From: Phycisphaerae bacterium
GTDB lineage: Bacteria; Planctomycetota; Phycisphaerae; UBA1845; Fen-1342
Assembly: GCA_017999985.1 (NCBI GenBank)
Contig: JAGNKU010000024.1
Span: 1-39,007 of the forward strand
Length of the DNA: 39,007 nucleotides
Direction: 5' to 3'
This document shows positions 33,282-39,007 of this stretch, one piece after another (position 1 is the stretch's first letter; each line of letters opens with the position of its first letter). The notes under the pieces were generated by a model. The model made no database searches. It was given only the letters and a program-made list of their open reading frames with translations, and was not told the origin of the DNA. Position numbers and translations under genes: made by a program.

Positions 33282-35210
33282 ATGAAGACAGACCCCGTGC
33301 CCGCCAGACACGAACAGCCCGGGTCCGTGCGACCGCCGGCCCCCTTGCCCAAGCTGTGGCGTGAAGCTGGCCACGTGCTGCTGCTCTACGGGCTTTCGGC
33401 CGCCGCGCTGTGCTGGATCTTCCCCCAGCCCAGCTTCTGGCCGCTGGTGTTTGTCGCGCTCGTGCCCTGGACGGTCGCGACCTGCCGGACGCACCGTGCG
33501 TGGCTTGCGCACTGGCTCAGCTTCCTGGTCGGCTGGGGCTTCTTCCTCGTCGCCCTGCGCTGGCTACTGCCGGTAACCGGGCTCGGCTACGCCGCCCTCG
33601 CGCTCTACCTCGCGTTCTACTGGACGCTGGCAGCCTGGGCCATCCGCACCGCCCGCCGACACGGCATTTCGCTCATCTGGAGCCTACCCATCACCTGGGT
33701 CGCGTGTGAATACCTGCGCGCCACCGTCATGACCGGCTTCCCCTGGCTGTTCCTGTCGCACGGCCTCTATCGCCAACTGCCCTTGATCCAGATCAGTGAC
33801 CTCACCGGCGCATACGGCGTCACCTTCCTCGCCGCCCTGGTCAATGGCGTCCTCGGCGAGTGGACCCTGCGGCGGTGGCCAGCGCATGCGGCGAACACTG
33901 GCGTCCGGCAGCTCTACGCCGGCACCGCAACCGCCATCGCGCTGCTCGCCGCGACACTCGGCTACGGCTACTTCCGGCTTGGCCAAGTGGACTTTGACAA
34001 GGCGACCGACGCGCGGGGGCCGCGGGTCGCGGTGATCCAGCACGACTTCCCGCTGGTCAGCACGCCGCCGTACGGGGATCACCCATCACTGGTCCTCGCG
34101 TCGTACCTCGCGCTCGCGGCGGAGGCTGCGCGGGGGCAACCCGACCTGCTGGCGTTCCCCGAGACCGTCTGGAACGCGTATCAAAACATCGATTTCATCG
34201 AGCGGCGTGAGGTCGTGCCGGAAGTCGGGCCGGGGCTGTGGGACTGGAGTTCCGCGTGTCACCAGGCGGTGTCCGCTTTCGCACGCGGGGATTACGCGGC
34301 GGTCAACACGGTCATCACCGACCTCGAGCACCGCGTCCGCCGGCTGGCCCAGGCGCGCCCCGAGCTGAACCTGCCGACGCGCCTGCCGCGGCTGCCGGCC
34401 GAGAATGGGCCGCGCATGACGGTGCTCGTCGGCGCAGTGTCGCTCGAGCAATTCCCCGAGGCGACTTACCCGAAGCTGAAGCGTTTCAATTCGGCGCTGA
34501 TCTACGACCCCGACGGCGCCCAGCGCCGCCAGCGCTACGACAAGACACACCTTGTGCCGTTCGGTGAGCTGGTACCGTTCCGCCAGGCGAAGTTCATGGG
34601 CTTCCAGCTGCACTGGCTGTACCGCTGGCTGAACAGCCTGAGCCCGTTCAGCCAGGGCGGCAAGGACGAGTATTCGCTGACGCCAGGGACCGAGTACACG
34701 GTCTTCGAGTTCCCCACGGCCAACGGTCCGCGCCGCTTTGCCGCGCCGATCTGCTACGAGGATGCGACGCCCTACGTCATCCGGCACTTCGTTTGGGATG
34801 GAGCCACCCGCCGGGTCGACTTCCTGGTCAACATCAGCAACGACGGCTGGTTCCTCCACAGCAACGAGCTGCCGCAGCACATGGCAATCTGCGCCTTTCG
34901 CGCCGTCGAAAACCGCGTCAGCATTGCCCGGGCCGTCAACACCGGCATCAGCGGCTTCATTGACCCCAACGGCCGGATCTACTCCGAAGTCACCAAAGAT
35001 GGCCGCCGCTTCGGCCGCGGCACGATCGGCTACGCCGTCGAGCCGGTGTATCTGGACCAGCGCGCCAGCCTCTATGGCCGCCTGGGCGACTGGTTCGCCG
35101 GCGTCTGCCTGGCGCTCACCGCCGTCCTGTGGCTGAGCGGCATCCTCGAGCGCTGGATCCTCGCGGCCCGCCAGAAACTGCGGGCCCTGTTTGCGAAGGG
35201 AGGTCCCTGA
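33282..35210 (+). CDS. lnt: Apolipoprotein N-acyltransferase with enlarged nitrilase domain
   Basis: 642 residues against about 510 in E. coli. Lnt adds the third acyl chain to lipoproteins at the inner membrane. Several N-terminal membrane helices include the GFPWLFLSHG loop and the LIQISDLTGAYGVTFL region. The nitrilase domain carries the Glu-Lys-Cys triad: Glu294 (AFPETVW), Lys421 (YDKTHLVPFGE) and Cys491 (PICYED). An ordinary final helix follows. The Glu-Lys distance is 127 residues versus 68 in E. coli, so about 60 residues are inserted on the periplasmic face (about 305-375). The next gene, a lipoprotein, starts at the very next base after the stop. Confidence 0.95.
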   Translation: MKTDPVPARHEQPGSVRPPAPLPKLWREAGHVLLLYGLSAAALCWIFPQPSFWPLVFVALVPWTVATCRTHRAWLAHWLSFLVGWGFFLVALRWLLPVTGLGYAALALYLAFYWTLAAWAIRTARRHGISLIWSLPITWVACEYLRATVMTGFPWLFLSHGLYRQLPLIQISDLTGAYGVTFLAALVNGVLGEWTLRRWPAHAANTGVRQLYAGTATAIALLAATLGYGYFRLGQVDFDKATDARGPRVAVIQHDFPLVSTPPYGDHPSLVLASYLALAAEAARGQPDLLAFPETVWNAYQNIDFIERREVVPEVGPGLWDWSSACHQAVSAFARGDYAAVNTVITDLEHRVRRLAQARPELNLPTRLPRLPAENGPRMTVLVGAVSLEQFPEATYPKLKRFNSALIYDPDGAQRRQRYDKTHLVPFGELVPFRQAKFMGFQLHWLYRWLNSLSPFSQGGKDEYSLTPGTEYTVFEFPTANGPRRFAAPICYEDATPYVIRHFVWDGATRRVDFLVNISNDGWFLHSNELPQHMAICAFRAVENRVSIARAVNTGISGFIDPNGRIYSEVTKDGRRFGRGTIGYAVEPVYLDQRASLYGRLGDWFAGVCLALTAVLWLSGILERWILAARQKLRALFAKGGP

Positions 35211-36272
35211 GTGCTTACGACCGCTTCCGACCGCCGCGGCGGTGTGCAGTCCTGGCGCCGGTTGATGCTGGGCACGGTCACCGCGGTGCTGGTCGCCGGC
35301 TGCCACGAGGCCCGGCCCGGTGCGACGCTGTCACCGCAGGAACGGATGGACATGCAGAATCGGGCGCAGGATCTACTGCTGCGCGCCGCGGAGAGCGACT
35401 TGGACGATGTGGCCTGCAATGCGCTGGAAGCGCTTGTGCGCGTCGCGCCGCGCGCCGGCCAGCCGCTGTTCCGCAAGGCGCTGCGCTCCACCTCGCCGCT
35501 GGTGCGCTACGCCGGGTTTGTCGCGCTCGGCGAGCTGCGCGACGCCGAGGTGCTTAAGTCGGTCGCGGCGGGCGTCAGGGACGAAAGCCTGCATGTGCGG
35601 CTCGCGGCGGCGTTCGCGGCGTGTCGCTGCGGTCGCGACGGCTATGCGCGCGTGCTGACGCGCGTGCTCTCCGAGGCCCCGGATGAGAACTTGCGCGCCG
35701 ACGCCGCGGCCCTGCTGGGCCGCCTGCAGGAGCCGCGAGCCACGAAGTGGTTGCGCGCCGCCCTGAAGCTGCCGATCAACGAGAAGTCGCGGCACGTGAC
35801 CCTCGTGCTGCGGGGCGCCCTGGCGCAGCTTGGCGACAAGGACGCGCTCAGCGAGCTGATCAACTATTCGCAGGGCGACCCCGTGGCGCGTACCGACGCC
35901 TTGCTGATCCTCGCTGACCTGGGCAACCCGGAGGCGCGCGATGGGCTCCGCTACCGGCTGCTCGGCGTAAGCGAAGAGTATGACGAGGCCCGCCTGATCG
36001 CGGCCCGCGGACTGGGGCGCATCGGCTATCGCGACGGCTACGACTTCGCCATGAAGATGCTCACCTACACCGACCCCAACCCCAACCCGACGCCCGACAA
36101 CCCCAGCCGCACGTTCCCGATCCGCTCGATGGCGGTGCACGCGCTGGCGGAGATCGGCGATCCGCGGGCGCTGCCGGCGCTGCGTGACCTGGCGGCCGAC
36201 CAGACGGACGCCCGGCTGCAGGTGGCCGCGAGCTACGCGATTTGCCGGATCGCGGGGCGGGAGGCAAAGTAG
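35211..36272 (+). CDS. HEAT-repeat lipoprotein
   Basis: 353 residues from GTG 35211, immediately after the lnt stop (TGAGTG); GGGAGG at 35198-35203 inside the end of lnt is its ribosome binding site with 7-base spacing. Signal segment LMLGTVTAVLVAGC with lipobox VAGC (Cys31). The rest is a HEAT-like array of paired helices (VRYAGFVALGELRDAEVL, VRLAAAFAACRCGRDGY, ARTDALLILADLGNPEARDGL, SMAVHALAEIGDPRALPALRDLA). No catalytic motif. It is probably a scaffold in the periplasm. As a lipoprotein coupled to lnt it may be a substrate of that enzyme. Confidence 0.9.
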   Translation: MLTTASDRRGGVQSWRRLMLGTVTAVLVAGCHEARPGATLSPQERMDMQNRAQDLLLRAAESDLDDVACNALEALVRVAPRAGQPLFRKALRSTSPLVRYAGFVALGELRDAEVLKSVAAGVRDESLHVRLAAAFAACRCGRDGYARVLTRVLSEAPDENLRADAAALLGRLQEPRATKWLRAALKLPINEKSRHVTLVLRGALAQLGDKDALSELINYSQGDPVARTDALLILADLGNPEARDGLRYRLLGVSEEYDEARLIAARGLGRIGYRDGYDFAMKMLTYTDPNPNPTPDNPSRTFPIRSMAVHALAEIGDPRALPALRDLAADQTDARLQVAASYAICRIAGREAK

Positions 36273-36280
36273 CGGAGAAG

Positions 36281-36312
36281 GCATGGAGGCACGCAGCCAC
36301 GCAGCCACGGAG
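36281..36312. repeat. Four degenerate octamers
   Basis: GCATGGAG, GCACGCAG, CCACGCAG and CCACGGAG follow without gaps. A looser run of the same style appears at 38708-38750 (pieces such as AGGCACGG, ACGCACGA, CCACGAGG). It is not coding and resembles short-period intergenic spacer DNA. Confidence 0.6.
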
Positions 36313-36321
36313 TCTGTGTGC

Positions 36322-36361
36322 CACTGCTCTTGAGCAGTGCCTGCGCTTGGCACAGCGCAGG
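36322..36361. other. Two tandem perfect hairpins after the HEAT-lipoprotein gene
   Basis: CACTGCTC/GAGCAGTG (36322-36329, 36332-36339) and CCTGCGCT/AGCGCAGG (36340-36347, 36354-36361) abut one another. Each is 8 bp and perfect. No T-tract follows on either strand, so a processing or protein-binding role is as likely as termination. They lie between convergent genes. Confidence 0.65.
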
Positions 36362-36430
36362 GTCGTGGCCGAGACGCACGTGTGCGCGCGCGGCATGGCC
36401 GCGTCCTAGGGCTGACCGTCGGTCCAAGAG

Positions 36431-36538
36431 CGCGTCGATTACAGCCGGGGTGCCCGCTGGCCACCAGCCCGCGGCCGTGCTCCCGCGCCTCAGACATCGC
36501 CGCGAGATTCTGGCCGCGGTGTGCGTGTGCGAGCGACA
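36431..36538 (+). repeat. Direct repeat, copy A (core)
   Basis: A 108-bp core that recurs at 37399-37506 in the same orientation; I count 5 mismatches (103 of 108 identical). Weaker similarity extends on both sides, from about 36389 to 36591. It sits 58 bases beyond the 3' end of the SUMF1-like gene. Confidence 0.9.
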
Positions 36539-36596
36539 ACGTCTGATCGGCATGCCCACGGTTCCTCGAACGCGACCATGCCACGCACCGGGACAG

Positions 36597-37277
36597 CTAT
36601 TCCCCGCGCGCGAGCACGCACCGAAAGCCAGTATCGGGGCCTTTTTCGTCCTTATGCATGTATCCGGCGCGATTGCGGACAGCCAGAAAGTCCTTGCGGT
36701 GTTCGTTCCACGATGCCCCAACGATGGTGAGTGACCCCGTGTTGTAGGGCTCGCTCAGGTACTCGGACACGTTACCGCGCAGGTCGTAGAGCCCAAGACG
36801 GTTGACCTCGCCACTTCCAACCGGCAAAGGTCCTGCCAGGTGAGTTCCGCCGCGGCCGCCGACGGGTGTGACCGATCCGGGAAGTCCCGCGTCAGCGACG
36901 TACTCCAGGTACTGGGCGTACGTGGGCAGGCGGTAGCAGTATCCCGCTGGCAGGGTCCCGCGTTGCCGTTCCAGCTCGGTCAGGCGCCGGCAGAATTCGA
37001 GCGCCTCATCGCCCGTCACATTGCCAACCGGGCATGTCGGACAGACCCTCGGCGTGGCGGGCGCACCCATCACCAGGTCGTACTGAGCTTGCGTTGTTTC
37101 GTAGCGCGACACCCAATATCCCGTACTGAGCGCCACCAGCTCCATTCCGACGGAGTTCACGTGTGCGCGTTCCGGTAGTACGTGAATCGAATCCGAGCAT
37201 CCGATGAGGCCACTCAACACCACGAATTGTGCGCACCAACGCGTCGCGAACATCAGCCTGGTTCGGAGTGCGGTCAT
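36597..37277 (-). CDS. SUMF1/FGE-fold lipoprotein lacking the catalytic Cys pair
   Basis: 226 residues from ATG 37277; starts at 37253 or GTG 37313 are possible. Signal segment with lipobox SGLIGC (Cys27). The body is the formylglycine-generating-enzyme (sulfatase-modifying factor) fold: VNSVGMELVAL, GYWVSRYETTQAQYDLVMG, GDEALEFCRRLTELERQRGTL, YRLPTYAQYLEYVADAG, NRLGLYDLRGNVSEYL, VGASWN and DTGFRCV. The Cys pair of active FGE near the end is absent (LAVRNRAGY), so it is unlikely to make formylglycine. Such proteins often bind ligands or act in envelope sensing. The gene is bracketed by 108-bp direct repeats. Confidence 0.85.
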   Translation of the reverse strand: MTALRTRLMFATRWCAQFVVLSGLIGCSDSIHVLPERAHVNSVGMELVALSTGYWVSRYETTQAQYDLVMGAPATPRVCPTCPVGNVTGDEALEFCRRLTELERQRGTLPAGYCYRLPTYAQYLEYVADAGLPGSVTPVGGRGGTHLAGPLPVGSGEVNRLGLYDLRGNVSEYLSEPYNTGSLTIVGASWNEHRKDFLAVRNRAGYMHKDEKGPDTGFRCVLARGE

Positions 37278-37398
37278 GGTCACCGCTCGCGCAAAGGCGA
37301 GGATCCGAGACACAAATCTCCATGTACCAGGCGCATTCTACATCCGCCGCCGAGTGCGTGGCACGGCCGCGTCCGGGGGCCGGCCGTCGATCCGACGG

Positions 37399-37506
37399 CG
37401 CGTCGATTACGGCCGGGGTGCCCGCTGGCCACCAGCCCGCGGCCGTGCTCCCGCGCCTCAGACATCGCCGCGAGATTCTGGCCACGGTGCGCACGTGCGA
37501 GCGACA
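37399..37506 (+). repeat. Direct repeat, copy B (core)
   Basis: Partner of the 36431-36538 core, same orientation, 103 of 108 positions identical by hand. It lies 122 bases upstream of the SUMF1-like start codon. Diverged homology extends from about 37357 to 37565. No transposase or clear terminal inverted repeat was found in either copy. Confidence 0.9.
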
Positions 37507-37707
37507 CCTCTGGCCGGCGTACCCACGCTTCCTCAAACGCGGCCATGCCACGCACCCGAGCCCGGGCGCGTCGCTGCCCCGCGGCCAATCCCCGTCATCC
37601 GGTGTCGGTCTTGGCCGCCCCACCCCGAGTATAGACTCTCTAGAATAGATGGCCGACCCTATTTTCGTACCCTATTTTTCGAATTTACCTGCCCGGTCCC
37701 ACTCAGT

Positions 37708-37753
37708 TCATGGGACGTCCCGGCCGGGATGATTCCGAATAGACGTCCCATGA
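37708..37753 (-). terminator. Inverted repeat after the small membrane-protein gene
   Basis: Perfect 12-bp arms TCATGGGACGTC (37708-37719) and GACGTCCCATGA (37742-37753) with a 22-base spacer, starting 11 bases beyond the stop at 37764. The lack of a T-run makes it a weak terminator candidate; it may instead be a binding site. Confidence 0.45.
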
Positions 37754-37763
37754 TTGCAGGCTC

Positions 37764-38363
37764 CTATCCCCGTCCAGCGGCTCCGGAATCGTCGTGGCGG
37801 AGCAGTGCGGATCGCACCTCGTTCCAGGCCGCCTGGAGTCGCGCGATGTCCCGGCGGCGTTGACGCATCGCGAGCATAGCCGTGATGCCACAAAGCCCGA
37901 GCAGGCCTGATGCCCCCGCGTATATGACGACCCTGTCCCAGGCATCCCCGTCAAAAATGGCTGGGATGATGAAAAATGGTGCGGCAACAAGCAGCGCGCC
38001 CAGCATCAGTAGCAACGGTGACCGCGAACGAGATTCCAGCGTGGCCCCCACCTGGCCGTTCGTGACGCCTATCCGCACGTATACCATGGGAAGCCGGACG
38101 TCATGCGTGACTCCATCCGGCATGACGATGCGCTCGCAGGACCACGAGCGCGGAGACGATTCCTCGGCACACCACATCATCAGTTCCGTGCCCGCACTGT
38201 CCTGCGAAACCGTCATGCCGACGTCCTCGAGAACGGCGCGCACGGCCTGCAACGGCTGCTCGTTACGCGCCGTCGCCGGTTGTAGTGTCATCAGGAGCAT
38301 CGTCACGAACCACAATAGCCAGCCCGGAAGCACCCGCCTATGTACACAGTTCCGCCAACCCAA
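37764..38363 (-). CDS. Small exported membrane protein, hypothetical
   Basis: About 199 residues if started at TTG 38363; GTG 38333 and ATG 38300 are alternatives, none with a good ribosome binding site. The N terminus is a signal peptide or membrane anchor (WLLWFVTMLLMTLQPATA). Then a domain of about 75 residues with CAEESSPRSWSCER (two Cys) and YVRIGVTNGQVG, followed by two close membrane helices (LLLMLGALLVAAPFFIIPAIF, VVIYAGASGLLGLCGITAMLAM) and a charged helical end (QRRRDIARLQAAWNEVRSALL). No family is recognised. It could be a membrane-stress or envelope protein. Isolated, with repeats on both sides. Confidence 0.6.
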   Translation of the reverse strand: MGWRNCVHRRVLPGWLLWFVTMLLMTLQPATARNEQPLQAVRAVLEDVGMTVSQDSAGTELMMWCAEESSPRSWSCERIVMPDGVTHDVRLPMVYVRIGVTNGQVGATLESRSRSPLLLMLGALLVAAPFFIIPAIFDGDAWDRVVIYAGASGLLGLCGITAMLAMRQRRRDIARLQAAWNEVRSALLRHDDSGAAGRG

Positions 38364-38495
38364 TCCGGGGACACCACGCTCAATTTACCGCGAGCGCCCG
38401 CTTCAGACCCGGCTCCAGGTCGAGACCTGCTTCTCGACCCGGCGGCTTGCGTAATCATAGCAGAAAGTGACCTGGATGTCGTTGATGCGTGTTGG

Positions 38496-38533
38496 GACCC
38501 TCCCCCTGCCCCCTCCCTGGGAGGGAGGGGAGT
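38496..38533. repeat. Dispersed palindromic repeat, copy 2
   Basis: Same arms as the 4719-4755 copy, in inverted orientation: CCCCTCCCT (38510-38518), GGG, AGGGAGGGG (38522-38530), followed by AGT. The C-rich flank GACCCTCCCCC corresponds to the G-rich tail of copy 1, with one 1-base gap. Confidence 0.75.
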
Positions 38534-38558
38534 TGGAGCGGGAAACGCGTTCCGGCCG

Positions 38559-38576
38559 CCTGGGAGGGAGCGGAGT
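38559..38576. repeat. Partial copy of the palindromic repeat
   Basis: CCTGGGAGGGAGCGGAGT matches the right half of copy 2 with one change, and lacks the left arm. It starts about 25 bases beyond copy 2, as if a tandem copy had decayed. Confidence 0.5.
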
Positions 38577-39007
38577 TGGTGTGTGGGGTGCGTGCCGGCT
38601 GCTGAAACCGTCGGCCACGTTCGTGCGCCCCCGCGAAGGGGTGGGCTTCGCGATCCAAGGTCTGAGGACCCTGGCAAACATCGTGCGCCCTACGGGCGAA
38701 GAGGGGTAAGGCACGGACGCACGAAGGGAAAGCGACGTAGCCACGAGGGGAAGAAGCGCTTGCGTCCCAGCTTTGAACCGTGACGCCGTGGTGCATTGCT
38801 CGCGAGCGGTTTCCGCGCCTGACCTCTGACGACGGCGACTCCCGACCGTGCATTGGCGGCTCAGCGGGCGTCGTGTCCCGGCGAGCCGGTTGCGTTGTAA
38901 CGATCTCGACGCTTCGGGGGCGGGAGGCCGGAGGCTGACCAGCCTGGAGGGAGCGGACGGCGTCCGTTTTTGAGGGGGTGGCGGCGGACTCGGCCGGAGT
39001 TTGGCGC

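Larger units (their letters stand above)
36273..36596. other. Repeat-rich intergenic region, no gene seen
   Basis: 324 bases between the convergent HEAT-lipoprotein and SUMF1-like genes. It holds a short octamer array (36281-36312), two tandem perfect hairpins (36322-36361) and the first direct-repeat copy (36431-36538). No plausible ORF with a ribosome binding site was seen. Confidence 0.7.
37278..37763. other. Intergenic region with repeat copy B and AT-richer patch
   Basis: 486 bases between two minus-strand genes. It holds the second direct-repeat copy (37399-37506), an AT-rich stretch at about 37625-37690 with TATACT on the minus strand (37633-37628) but no clear -35, and a 12-bp inverted repeat (37708-37753). 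If the TATACT is the SUMF1-like gene's promoter, the repeat copy lies in its leader RNA. No ORF was judged real. Confidence 0.6.
38364..39007. other. Gene-poor window end with palindromic repeats
   Basis: 644 bases. It contains a full dispersed palindrome (38496-38533), a partial copy (38559-38576) and a loose octamer-like run near 38708-38750. The last 250 bases are G-rich with no convincing ORF, promoter or RNA gene. The reading frames that stay open here overlap the palindromes and have repeat-like composition. Confidence 0.7.

Noticed and set aside
36431..37506. Insertion-sequence pair making a composite transposon
   Set aside because: The 108-bp cores have no transposase, no clear terminal inverted repeats and no target duplication that I could find.
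38303..38853. Several overlapping open frames at the window end
   Set aside because: They run through the palindromic repeats, have Pro/Arg/Gly repeat-like translations and no ribosome binding sites.

Overview
The window reads as a chromosomal segment of a high-GC planctomycete, probably of the Phycisphaerae type. This is an inference from protein style: secreted proteins ending in dockerin-like modules with a GDINPFV signature, a very long secreted protein with Asp-Cys-Asn calcium-loop repeats, a PEP-CTERM protein, many TPR/HEAT lipoproteins, and ordinary Gram-negative housekeeping genes (lnt, pssA/psd, clpS, ribBA). No rRNA, tRNA, CRISPR array, prophage or transposase gene was found.

Layout. 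1-889: tail of an unknown gene with a strong terminator, then a small zinc-ribbon membrane protein. 1109-2875: frr and a divergent sugar-nucleotide SDR whose catalytic Ser and Tyr appear to be replaced. 2919-6035: three inverted repeats, a clear sigma70-type promoter, rpsP-trmD-rplS (without rimM), yraN and a Mn-type superoxide dismutase. 6270-8654: a phosphoglycerate-dehydrogenase-like protein lacking the usual Arg, and an exported cyclophilin. 8827-16003 (minus): a 1136-residue propeller/beta-helix/Ca-repeat protein and two TPR proteins. 16112-17872: clpS and ribBA, divergent. 17915-21794 (minus): an exported ADP-ribosylglycohydrolase-like protein and a second secreted protein, both with GDINPFV modules. 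22086-27037 (minus): a five-gene Bat/DUF58 operon in which all four junctions are ATGA overlaps, with no moxR beside it. 27283-27963: PEP-CTERM protein. 28239-31607 (minus): HAD phosphatase-psd-pssA-larE. 31790-36272: nadK, a carboxymuconolactone-decarboxylase-like protein (minus), and lnt followed directly by a HEAT-repeat lipoprotein. 36273-39007: a repeat-rich, gene-poor end with an SUMF1-fold lipoprotein bracketed by direct repeats and a small membrane protein.

Functional links. The translation genes form a normal ribosome/tRNA-modification block. psd and pssA together make phosphatidylethanolamine. lnt acylates lipoproteins, and several putative lipoproteins lie in the window (TPR, BatD-like, HEAT, SUMF1-like). 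The Bat cluster encodes two membrane VWA proteins, a DUF58 protein, a BatD-like lipoprotein and a TPR protein that probably form one envelope complex. I found no clear new multi-gene system. The best leads are the active-site losses in otherwise well-preserved enzymes, the repeat-bracketed SUMF1-like gene, the GDINPFV module shared by neighbouring exported proteins, and the dispersed palindromic repeat.
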